Source: Ascochyta rabiei (lineage: Eukaryota > Ascomycota > Dothideomycetes > Pleosporales > Didymellaceae). Taken from it: a DNA stretch of 64,000 bases. The DNA is taken from NCBI RefSeq assembly GCF_004011695.2, contig NC_082415.1:930001-994000 (forward strand). Reading direction: 5' to 3'. Position numbers and translations under genes: made by a program. Positions 20,759-29,787 of the stretch are shown here, one piece after another. The notes beneath the pieces were generated by a model. The model saw only the letters and a program-made list of their open reading frames with translations. It was not told where the DNA came from and made no database searches. Numbering within the stretch: the stretch's first letter is position 1; each line of letters begins with the position of its first letter.

Positions 20759-20827
20759 ACTTTTAAAAGTTCAAAGTTCGAGAGAGAGAGAGAGGGTGGG
20801 CGTGTGCAGCTCAGCACTTTTAAAAGT
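20759..20827. promoter_or_regulatory. Two identical 12-bp palindromes upstream of SDA1
   Basis: ACTTTTAAAAGT, its own reverse complement, occurs at 20759-20770 and 20816-20827, 57 bp apart and 62-131 bp before the SDA1 ATG. Both copies are followed by AGGGTGGGC (about 20792 and 20837). The repeated two-part arrangement suggests a protein-binding module; no factor is identified. Confidence 0.55.
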
Positions 20828-20889
20828 TGGAGAAACAGGGTGGGCAGCACACGGGCAATCTTTCTACACAGCCCTCCAACCACACCAAA

Positions 20890-23197
20890 ATGAAGCGCAA
20901 GGTCGGCGCTCTCGAGAAGATCGAGGCGGATCATGCCGCGCTCCGCTTCAAAATCAAGCGCGATCCCCAGAGCTACCGCGACGACTTCAACAACCAGTGG
21001 CAGCAGTACGAGACGCTGCGCGACTTGTTTCTGCAGAGCCCTTCCAGCCAAGGTACCGGCCTGGCAGACTTGAAGGATCTCATCGAATTCGTCTCTCACG
21101 TTGCCGATCTGTACCCCGACCTCACCTCGCAATTCCCCCAAGACCTCGAGCAGATCCTTCTGCAGCACCACCAAGTGCTCGAGTATGAGCTGCGGGACAA
21201 GATCGTGGGCAGCCTGTGCCTGTTGCGCAACAAGGACGTCATCAACTCGGTGACCCTGCTCAACACGCTCTTCCCCGTCCTCATTGCTACTCCCAGCAAG
21301 TCGCTGCGCCAGCTTCTCTTCACCAAGATCCTCTCCGACCTGCGCTCCTCCAACGTCAAGACCACCAACCACAAGCTCAACCGCACCATACAAACCGTGC
21401 TGTACAACCTGCTCGAGTCGGACAAGGAGTCGCCCAAGGGCATCTGGGCCGTCAAAATCACCCGAGAGCTGTGGAAGAAGCAGATATGGTCCGACGCACG
21501 CGCCGTCGAGGTCATGCGTCTGGCTGCTCTGAGCGAGAACGAGAAGGTCATTGCCGGAGGAGTCCGATTCTTCCTTGGCGGCGACAAGGAGCGTGAGGAG
21601 GCAGCCGAGGATAGCAGCGACGACGATAACGATATCGACATCGCCAAGCTGCGCCACCAGGCTGGCATCAACAAGAAGACCAAGAAGAAGGGCCGTGACC
21701 TGAAGAAGGCTGCTGCTACGGTCAAGAAGAAGGAGAAGAAGAAGAACGCGCCGCACCCGTTGAACTTCTCCGCACTCCACCTACTCCACGACCCTCAGGG
21801 CTTCGCCGAGACCCTCTTCTCCAAGCACGTCCAGAACTCAAAGTCGAAGCTACAGCTCGAGACAAGACTCCTTGTCCTGCAGTTGGTGTCGCGTCTTGTT
21901 GGTCTGCACAAGCTCACGGTTTTGTCGCTCTACTCGTACTTCCTCAAGCACCTCACCCCTCGACAAGCCTCCGTCACCAGCTACCTTGCCTGTCTCGCTC
22001 AGGCAACACACAACTACGTTCCTCCAGATGTACTCGAGCCGCTCGTTCAGAAGATTGCCAACGAGTTTGTTTCCGAAGCCTCAGCCTCGGAAGTGGCGGC
22101 TGCTGGTCTGAACGCCATCCGCGAGATCTGTGTTCGTCAACCTCTCGCAATGACAGACACACTGCTCCAGGATCTCGTCATGGTACGTTCTGATCATCTC
22201 CACACACACCGACTTCACTAACACTTCCTAGTACCGCAAATCCAAAGACAAGGGCACCATGATGGCCGCCAAGGGTCTCCTCTCCCTCTACCGCGAAGTC
22301 GGTGCTGAACTGCTTCACAAGCGCGACCGCGGCAAGGACGCCAGCATGGGTATTCGTGCCGGCACCATCAAGGAACAGCGCTACGGCGAAGAGGCCGTTG
22401 GTGGCATCGAAGGCATCGAGCTGCTCGAGGCCTGGAAAGAAGACGAGCGGCGCAAGAAGCGGATCGCTGCCGGCCTGGACCCCGACGGTACAGACGGTGA
22501 CTCGCAACTGGACGAGGCCGAAGATTGGAAGAAGTGGGAGCTGGAGAGCGACAGCGACAGCGACGAAGAAGGCTGGATCAACGTGGAAAGCGACGGCGAG
22601 GACATCAACATCAGCGACAGCGAAGACGAAAAGGACAAGCCCAAGGCCAAGAAGGCGAAGCTCGACAGCTCGACACCGGTGCCGCAGGACGATTCAAGCC
22701 CCGTCGACGCCCCCGCCGCTGCCGCCGCCGCAAAACAAGCCCAGATCACCAAGCTCCTCACAACCACCATCCTCACGCCAGCCGATCTCAAGCAGCTCAA
22801 GGCCCTCCAAGAATCCACCGCCGTCAACGCACACCTCCCCAGCCACAAACGCACGGCCATGCTCGCCGCCCGCCACGCCGACGAAGCCATCACAGCCGAG
22901 ACCATCGAAGCTGCCGCAAGCCTGGGCAAGAAGAACACAAAGGAGCAGAAGATCGCCATGGCCAAGGCCGACCGCGAGACGAACCACCAGAGCACGACGG
23001 CGAAGCGCAAGGCGAAGAAGGAGTCCGAGGGCAAGAGCACGACCAACAAGGAGAAGGCGCGCAAGAAGAACTTCCTCATGACCCTCGGCAAGGCCAAGAG
23101 CAAGAACAAGAGGAGTCTGGGCGACGTCAAGAAGACGCTGCAGGGGCATATTGAGAGGAGCAAGAGAGGCGGGAAACGTGGAAACAAGGGAAACTAG
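20890..23197 (+). CDS. SDA1: SDA1 family protein, 60S ribosomal subunit biogenesis
   Basis: Exons 20890-22182 and 22232-23197 (49-nt intron, donor GTACGT, branch CTAAC) encode 752 residues. MKRKVGALEKIEADHAALRF and the following HEAT-like helical region are typical of SDA1/SDAD1, a nucleolar protein needed for 60S maturation and, in yeast, for passage through START. A Lys-rich stretch (~255-290), an acidic Asp/Ser/Glu stretch (~530-575) and a Lys/Arg-rich C-terminus ending KRGGKRGNKGN fit a nucleolar location. The ATG lies just after ACCAAA and is the first in frame with the conserved N-terminus. Confidence 0.97.
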
Positions 23198-23377
23198 CGC
23201 GGACGAGGTAGTCAGAGATTATGATACCCGAATAGACACCATGTTCGAAATGAGACTCTGTCCAAGCCGTTTCTTCTTATTGATCTTCTAGGCTTGCACT
23301 CGCGATTCCTCCTAGCAACACCTGAGTGTGGTCGCAGCAGCTCGTCTCGCTCCCCTAAACATCTCCTATTTGCAGTA

Positions 23378-23414
<37 letters not shown>

Positions 23415-23560
23415 GGCTGTCTCTACCTGCCACTAGCCCTTACTGCGGGCGAGGAGACGGTCCTCGCAACCCGTAGCGGAGGAGCCACTGGTCTTTCTAC
23501 ATCCTATCTCATCCCCTGCGGCGAACCAGGCAGACATTGTTCGAACGGCGGAGTCAAGCC
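23198..23560. other. Intergenic spacer with a (GCC)n run
   Basis: A GTC/GCC trinucleotide run lies at about 23381-23417. Otherwise only the 3' flanks of two convergent genes are seen. Confidence 0.7.
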
Positions 23561-25072
23561 CTAATTCTTCATGGCTTCAACTGCTGGCGAAGCAAGAGTC
23601 GTACCCCGCTCAGGCGAGGGGCTCGGAGCCTTGGTAGTGCAGCGTACTGGCGAAGCTGCGCTGACTAACGCGGCAGCGACGTTGTTCATACTCGCTTCAT
23701 CATGACTTGCGGTTGGTGTCGGAGCCCTGGTCTCGGTATACACATCTGCAACAGTCAATCCCGACCCGTCCTGCCACAGATTTGCGTTTGCAGAAAGAAA
23801 CCCGCGAATCTCGTCGTCCTGCCTCCTTCTTTCCTCCGCTCTAGCTCGCTCTGGTTCGGTCAAACGTGAAACAAGCGATTTCACTGGCGAGATGGTCGTA
23901 CTCTTGCTCGCACAGGGAGTGTGCGGATTTGCTTGCTTTCGAGATCGACCGCTCTCGAACTTCATCCAATCGGCCAAGTGCTGGTTCTGTATGGATGCTA
24001 GCATTGCGATGTCTTCTCTCAGGCCCATTTGATCTCTAGATTGCGGATATGCGCGCAAAAGTGAGGAGAGCAGCGAAGCATGCTCTACGAGCGGTGTGAG
24101 CTGGATATAGGGATTGAGCAAGCCGGCGGAAGGTTCATCCTTGGTTTCTGCTGCACACCTGAAGTTCTGCGTGGGACCACGATTGGGAGGAGAACGCGCA
24201 GTGTCGAGATCGATCTCTTCGGATTCCGACTCGCTGATCTCGTCGGGATCTTCGGCCATTTCCCTTCTGCGTGGTGACAATCTTGGGTACTCGCGTATAT
24301 ATTGCACTGCCTTAATTTGTAGCTGCTCTTCAGTAGGTGGACGTCGGTATGTTAAAAGATGCGGCGCATAACACCGAACACCTGGTTGAGGATATGCAAT
24401 ATTTTGCTGTGGCGCTAGATACTGAGCCGACATTGGATACTGCAACTCAAACGGAAGCTCTTGCTGGTATGTCGGGTCTCTTCTCAGGTGCCAGTCTGGC
24501 TGAGCCATCTTCGCTGTACGCATGCGGTACTTGTCGTGGCTTTGACGACCGGTAAATGTGCTCCCACTCGCAGGCCTGGGGCCAAGAGCAGTATACGGAG
24601 ACTTAAAAATATACAATTTGCTGTGTCTTTCCTGAGACCTGTGTGGTTTGAGTTTCAAGGAGTGCCTCGTCCTTGCTTGGCCGCTTAATGGCGGGGAATC
24701 CTCAGTCAGGACGATGGGGTTGTGTGAGGTACCAGGCGTAATAAGCTTCTGCAGAGCGACCATGACTTGTTCGGTAGAAACTCTAGCTTTCTCGGGCAGA
24801 AAAACTTCTGGTATAGTCGAAGAGCATCCCTCAGATATTCTTTCTGTGGTTGAGGAGGTGGAAGTAAGGCCGTCCAGCCCGATGTTGGACTTTGATAGTG
24901 CTGAACTGTTGGTTTGTGGAGGAGGGTACCGCAAGATGGAATGCCGGACTGCAGCAGGCTTATGAGGCTTTTCTATCCTACTGGCATTTGTGATCCTCCT
25001 CAATTTCGTGCCTTTCGGAGGGTTGTTTGACGTCGATGTCATGTTTCCACCGCTCCGTCGCGGAGCAACCAT
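23561..25072 (-). CDS. Unknown, largely disordered protein
   Basis: This single-exon frame encodes 503 residues from the ATG at 25072. I do not recognise the family. It is basic at the N-terminus (MVAPRRSGG), Ser/Pro/Thr-rich throughout, has a QYLAPQQNIAYPQPG segment and an acidic stretch (ISESESEEIDLD). A more ordered part may lie at ~320-420 (LVEHASLLSSLLRAYP and LREDIAMLASIQNQHLADWMKFE), followed by charged RLTEPERARAEERRRQDDEIRGFL. No signal peptide or membrane helix is seen. Length, real ATG and normal codon use favour a true gene. It lies convergent to SDA1 and upstream of the next minus-strand gene. Confidence 0.7.
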   Translation of the reverse strand: MVAPRRSGGNMTSTSNNPPKGTKLRRITNASRIEKPHKPAAVRHSILRYPPPQTNSSALSKSNIGLDGLTSTSSTTERISEGCSSTIPEVFLPEKARVSTEQVMVALQKLITPGTSHNPIVLTEDSPPLSGQARTRHSLKLKPHRSQERHSKLYIFKSPYTALGPRPASGSTFTGRQSHDKYRMRTAKMAQPDWHLRRDPTYQQELPFELQYPMSAQYLAPQQNIAYPQPGVRCYAPHLLTYRRPPTEEQLQIKAVQYIREYPRLSPRRREMAEDPDEISESESEEIDLDTARSPPNRGPTQNFRCAAETKDEPSAGLLNPYIQLTPLVEHASLLSSLLRAYPQSRDQMGLREDIAMLASIQNQHLADWMKFESGRSRKQANPHTPCASKSTTISPVKSLVSRLTEPERARAEERRRQDDEIRGFLSANANLWQDGSGLTVADVYTETRAPTPTASHDEASMNNVAAALVSAASPVRCTTKAPSPSPERGTTLASPAVEAMKN

Positions 25073-25509
25073 GCTGTATTGTCTTTGTCTTCTGCCAATT
25101 CTGCGTACTAGCGAGCACCAACGCAGTGTACGAGCCTGATCTTGTATATTGAGAGAAACCTCAATTGCGTGATTTGCGCTCGAGTTCTCCTAGCTGTTGG
25201 CGGTCGATGGCGGTAGCGGCTGATCGTAGCACGCGGTCGCGCAAAACTTTTCATGTCAATCTGTGCGGTAAGGTGAAGGCAGCATAGACAGAAGTGGGAA
25301 AGACTCACATCAGCTGAATGTTGCCTGGACAACTTTGGAAGGTGCAACCGCTTTTGGAAGGCGCAAGTCGCAACGCTGCAAAGGAAGTTACGTTTGACAA
25401 TTAGGAATACGGTTTGTCAAAGGGAAACAATGTGGAATGCGTAACGAAATGCTCGAAAGAACGTGAAGGATGTTCCGGAAGCCTTTGCATCGATGCCAAG
25501 CAGTAGTCA
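25073..25509. other. Intergenic spacer
   Basis: I see no gene or repeat here. It should contain the promoter of the unknown gene at 23561-25072 and the 3' end of the phosphotransferase. Confidence 0.6.
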
Positions 25510-26631
25510 TTATTGGATGCTCAGAAACGCTCGAAGCTTCATCAACTCTTCGCAATCGTTCGCTTCATCTACAACGCGATCGATCGCGCCTTCGTCCCAC
25601 GCGTAGCCATACCATAGCAGCACTCCGACATCTCTCATCAGCCACGTATCCTTCTGTCTCTTTGTAATTTCTGGTACAAGTCGGAACAGACAGGTCCAAA
25701 AATACTCACGAAGCTTCGGAGCGTTTTCGTAGTAGGTAAAGGTTGACCGACCAGACTTCTGTGATGCTGACTGGGAGAAGCCAAGGAGGTGTTCAAGCCC
25801 ATAGAGACATGTCCCGAAGGGCAGAAACTCAGCTTCTGCCCAGTCGACAAGCCCTGTGATTTCCCATGTCTCCTTGTCGACAAGGATATTGGATGGTATG
25901 AGGTCTCCGTGGTTCAGTACAACAGGGTGTTCATCCACCATGCAAAGTCTATCTATTGTTGATTGGGCTCTTCCTCTGAGCCAGATATCCGGGAGATCTT
26001 GGGCGAGTCTTCCAAGTTTGCGAATTACACACGATCCAACCTTGCCTGTGCATTGGGCCAGCATCGTCTGCTCCTCGTTGGGAAGTGAATCGGCTCGTAG
26101 GACGCTGTCTCTTCGCTTCTTGCCAACAACACCTGGCCAGCCTCGCGCGACTACACTAGCGAAGCTTGCGATGAGTGTCTCTTGCTTCTTTTGTGTATCA
26201 ACCGTAGTTGAATCCTCACGAGGTTGAAGGCACGACATCGGTATGCCTTCAATCCTGTTCATCTCGTATGCGCGAAGACCTCCTGACAGGCCAAAATCCA
26301 GCGCTCGAACCTTAGGAGCAAGATATGAGTATATTCTGCTTGCCTCCCGAGCTACTTGGAGATCAAGAGCGTGTTGCGCCGGGCGAAGCTGAACAAGAAG
26401 CTGCTCGGCCACATTAGAGGCGCGAACATGGTTGCTGCTCCGAACTCCGTTGTCATCTGCACAACCTTCACTTTGATGAGATAAGAGTAATGTGAAGCTG
26501 CAGTACCCCTGGTGTTCGAACTCTTCTACCTCGTACCTTTTGTACCTTCTCTGCACAGCATTGAGATATTCTCCTCGATCCGTCTCTTTCAAACCTATGC
26601 GTTCCCAGGAACTGATTGCATGTGAAGCCAT
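25510..26631 (-). CDS. Aminoglycoside phosphotransferase-fold (APH) kinase-like protein
   Basis: A single exon encodes 373 residues from the ATG at 26631. NHGDLIPSNILVD (HGD at 241-243) is the catalytic loop of the APH/choline-kinase fold: Asp as base and Asn as metal ligand. VDWAEAEFLPFG (Asp 263) is the counterpart of the DFG metal site. The N-lobe is weakly conserved (SFTLLLSHQ). Fungi have many such proteins and the substrate is usually unknown; antibiotic resistance should not be assumed. Helical C-terminal residues (YFWTCLFRLVPEITKRQK; VGVLLWYGYAWDEGAIDRVV) match fungal members of the family. Confidence 0.85.
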   Translation of the reverse strand: MASHAISSWERIGLKETDRGEYLNAVQRRYKRYEVEEFEHQGYCSFTLLLSHQSEGCADDNGVRSSNHVRASNVAEQLLVQLRPAQHALDLQVAREASRIYSYLAPKVRALDFGLSGGLRAYEMNRIEGIPMSCLQPREDSTTVDTQKKQETLIASFASVVARGWPGVVGKKRRDSVLRADSLPNEEQTMLAQCTGKVGSCVIRKLGRLAQDLPDIWLRGRAQSTIDRLCMVDEHPVVLNHGDLIPSNILVDKETWEITGLVDWAEAEFLPFGTCLYGLEHLLGFSQSASQKSGRSTFTYYENAPKLREYFWTCLFRLVPEITKRQKDTWLMRDVGVLLWYGYAWDEGAIDRVVDEANDCEELMKLRAFLSIQ

Positions 26632-27164
26632 TCTGACCGTTTCGTAACAGGGCCGTCGTAAATCAGTAAAACGAACAAGACGTTACTGTGACACCGTCGT
26701 TTTCCTGCAGGTCATCTCACCCATGCAGTGCTTATGGTTGCTGGCCATTCGTCGGGCCGCGGCACATCGCCGATACACGGCATAGTCTGAGGGTGTATTG
26801 TACTTCTCTGTGGTTCGCTAGAGTGTCGCACGTGGTGGTGTAGGAACGATGCAGCCTGCACTTGAATAGTGACAAGCGTACAGTGCACGCCATGCACGTC
26901 ACAATCGATTACGCAAGCATTTCAAGATAAGAGCAATATGTCACAACACGATGTAAGCTCACAGGTTATAGAAGGGGTATTATATATCAGTTTATCGTAG
27001 CCTGACGAACCATTTGCCTCCTCCACGGGAAGAGCTACTGCAAGAAACGCCTCATAAACGTACACTAAAGCCAGCTCAGTCGTAGGATGGTATCACAACA
27101 AATCTTCTCCGAACCCAGCGCTCTACACCGAAAGCACATAAAAAACGAAAACTCCGAGTTTGCT
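26632..27164. other. Intergenic spacer
   Basis: No gene is supported. A short ATTATATAT motif lies at about 26979. The region holds the promoter of the APH-like gene and the 3' flank of the cupredoxin gene. Confidence 0.6.
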
Positions 27165-28048
27165 CTACCACAAGGCGAGAGCAGCCATTGCAGCCGCACC
27201 AACGCCTAAGAAGGGTTGAATGCTTAGCACCGATGCGGCGTTGGTCTTCTGTGATGGGCTGGGGGTCGATGTGCCTGATGCACCACTTCCCAGTGTCGGC
27301 GAGCCGGATGATCCAGAAGAGGGCGATGTGGTTCCCGTGCCGCTACCAGAGCCAGCGGCTTGACCAGGGCTAAGGTTCTCAGAAGCTTTGGCGGCAAGTG
27401 CGGTGAAAGCTTGCACTGTCTTATCGCCGGATGCAGGGCTATCAAACGTGTTAGTGTAGATCGAATGTACGCTCAAGCAGAGCACACTTACGCGTTGATG
27501 GCTCCCACCATACCCTCTTGACAGTGCTTGCCTTGTGAGCAATAGAACCAGATAGGCGTGTCATCCGGAACGCGGATGGTATAGGTGAGAAGCTGGGACG
27601 TCGAGTTTAAGGGTGTGGTGTTGGGCATGAACCCTGAAAAGAAGGCATCAGTCTTGTTGGACATGATGTTCTGGATGGGTACGCAAGGGTTGTCAAAGGT
27701 GGATTCAACGACAGAGTGGTTCTGTTAGACGTTAGGTGATATCGTTACAATGGATCTGTTCAGACGCACGTTTGGGTGGAACTGGAATTGGATCATGTCT
27801 CCAGCGTTTGCCTTCACGTTGTTGGGATAGAAGGCGAGTGATCCGTTCGGCCCGCCGACTTGAATAGTGTGTGTGATGACTCCCGCGCCAGATATTGACG
27901 ATGTTGACGATGTCCCAGCTGCAGATGCTGTCGAAGATGCTGTCGAGGCTAGAGTTTCTGAAGCTGAGATGACTTGGGACGATGCTGATGATTGTGCCGC
28001 GGCAAAGCCAACCAGGGCGGATACGATGAAAGATTTCGAGAAGTACAT
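27165..28048 (-). CDS. Secreted GPI-type cupredoxin (extracellular serine-rich protein family)
   Basis: Three exons, 28048-27770, 27721-27492 and 27438-27165, with 48- and 53-nt introns, encode 260 residues. A signal peptide (MYFSKSFIVSALVGFAAAQS) precedes a Ser/Thr-rich spacer. The cupredoxin domain has a type-1 copper set: H95 (HPNNHS), C154, H159 and M164 in WFYCSQGKHCQEGM, with C-x4-H-x4-M spacing. The first splice join restores HPN|NHSVVESTF, the family's characteristic stretch. A Gly/Ser/Thr-rich region and a hydrophobic end (FLGVGAAAMAALALW) suggest a GPI anchor. Such proteins are cell-wall or surface proteins of filamentous fungi; their electron partner is unknown. Confidence 0.92.
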
Positions 28049-29250
28049 GGTGGCGATGAGTCTTGGAAGAGACTTGGTCCGACGAATTACTAGTATGTGA
28101 TGCTCGAGAGAGTGGTGCAGGCGACTAGCGCTCTGGAAGCTGGACTAGCCAGGTATTAAGAATTGAAGATACCGTCAAGGTGAGATGAACGAAGAGATTA
28201 GAAGAGATGGCAGCGACAGACGTGAAGCAGAACAGATGTGGAGTGGAAAAAGTGAGCCTGAGAAATGGGTATAGGCATACTCTTAAGGCATTGAGGACGG
28301 CTTCGGAACGCTCGTTGATTTCGTTTTGCTTAGGCGTCGTCGTGGCGGTTAGCAGCTTTCCCGACACATGAAGGGCAGTCTGCGACGCGCTGGACGCCGT
28401 TCATGCTTCAGCCCCTCGTACACTTGCAATTGAGACTTGGAGCGCACAACACTGATGACTGCGAGCAGCAGCAGCACATTCTAGGAATGCGATCAAGGAC
28501 TTCCAGAAAACGACATACTCGACAAATGGAAATCGCTGCGGTAGCCCTTCATTCGGAGTGTATATTGTCGCTTTGTTGCGCAGATGGGTGTGCGAATGTG
28601 CTGTCGTCGCGAGTTTCAGCTTGGGTGTGGAGTTGGCGAAGCACTTCATGTTCCAGTCGTGTTTGAGCGCGCTCCAGCCGAACAACGTCAACACCTGGGC
28701 GCCGGCAAACTCAAAACCGTCCACAGGCAATAGCCGATTTTTTCTGTTGTGAGTGGAGAACCTGAGCAGTGCCTGGTGTCATGCCGGATGAGTTTGACCT
28801 GACGCAGCTGGGTGGCAACGGCCAGCACAAGTGGGAGCGGACGCAATCTATTTTGCTTCCCAACGTCCTTCATCAAACTAGCAACACCTCACTTATAATT
28901 GTATGTGTGCTCTTCGATGATCTTCTGCTTCTCAGGCTTCCCTCTAGCTGTCTCGCCCGTCACCTCAATGCCTCGCCTGTTCCGCGACGTATCCACCTGG
29001 AGTCTGTTCCAGGGAAACAATGCTGGTTATGCAAACATCCAGGGGCTCCAAATGTGTGTTGCCTGACACATGACAGCCGCTCCTTGAACCACGGATAGAC
29101 TTCGGTATTCACTCACCAGCTGCGTATACATGGTAGGCCACGCTCGCTGTTGCGGTGCTGATCATGCCCACTTTTTGCCTGTTGTGCCATGACGAACGAA
29201 CGTCTCGACATAGACATGCGCGCCATAGCACTCTGTATGTCGCTTGCGGT
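28049..29250. other. 1.2-kb intergenic region
   Basis: I see nothing that can be supported as a gene. Short open frames occur on both strands, but their starts are mostly non-ATG and none shows a family motif. It contains the promoter of the cupredoxin gene. Confidence 0.55.
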
Positions 29251-29787
29251 TCAAAAGTCCAACACTAGCTGTGGCGCAAGCTTCTCTAGATCTTCGACCT
29301 GCAAAAAACCGTCTGATATGCCATCGTTCCTCGCCGACCTTGCGCGCTCATGTTTGGCTCGAGCAAGCGCTTCCCGAACGAAAATCTCCATGTACCGACC
29401 CGTCAATGTCATTGCTCCCTTTTGTATTTGTGTGTTGGTGTCTTCAAAGTTTTCGTGTAGTAGTCGTGCAAGTAGTGGCGCTGGTATTGGGTGTGCTGTT
29501 GTCACGGGCTCAACAGCTCTGGTGGGTTTTGGCGCAGGTACATCTTCCATCAGGTCGTCACTGAGCGCATCGAAATCGTCTTCTTGCGCGTCCTCTTCGT
29601 CAGAGGATATGATTGTCGTCTCTGTCTGGAAGTCAGACCTGGCAGTGGGGGCATTGGGCCTCTTCGACGCGCCGGCTGCACGCGATGCAGCTGCTGAGGC
29701 TTTCGCTGGTGCTTTCACTGGTCGTGGAGGCTTAAACTGTGGACCTTTGCGAGTTGTTCCACTTGCGCTTGCACTCTTGGGTGGCAT
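29251..29787 (-). CDS. CENP-X / MHF2 histone-fold protein
   Basis: A single exon encodes 178 residues from the ATG at 29787 (MPPKSASASG). The upstream in-frame start is GTG and was rejected. The N-terminal ~95 residues are Lys/Pro/Ala-rich with an acidic patch (SSDEEDAQEDDFDALSDDL). The C-terminal ~80 residues match CENP-X: IPAPLLARLLHENFED, ALTLTGRYMEIFVREALARAKHE-like helix (here MTLTGRYMEIFVREALARA) and the ending LQVEDLEKLAPQLVLDF, close to the QLLLDF end of vertebrate CENP-X. The family pairs with CENP-S (MHF1), binds DNA and acts with FANCM-type helicases and at kinetochores. No CENP-S gene is seen nearby. The N-terminal extension is longer than in animal CENP-X. Confidence 0.92.
   Translation of the reverse strand: MPPKSASASGTTRKGPQFKPPRPVKAPAKASAAASRAAGASKRPNAPTARSDFQTETTIISSDEEDAQEDDFDALSDDLMEDVPAPKPTRAVEPVTTAHPIPAPLLARLLHENFEDTNTQIQKGAMTLTGRYMEIFVREALARAKHERARSARNDGISDGFLQVEDLEKLAPQLVLDF

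Larger units (their letters stand above)
20390..20889. promoter_or_regulatory. Divergent promoter region between RSE1 and SDA1
   Basis: The 500 bp hold a GGGAA array near RSE1 (about 20500-20590), a GAA/GAC run at about 20640-20670 and, nearer SDA1, two exact copies of the palindrome ACTTTTAAAAGT, each followed by GGGTGGGC. A GA-rich run (20781-20794) lies between the palindromes. Confidence 0.6.

Noticed and set aside
20386..21780. 464-codon minus-strand frame over the SDA1 5' half and promoter
   Set aside because: It is Leu/Val-rich translation of antisense SDA1 plus the GGGAA array; no domain.
25510..26631. Reading the APH-fold gene as an antibiotic-resistance gene
   Set aside because: The fold is common in fungi with diverse or unknown substrates; nothing in the context supports resistance.
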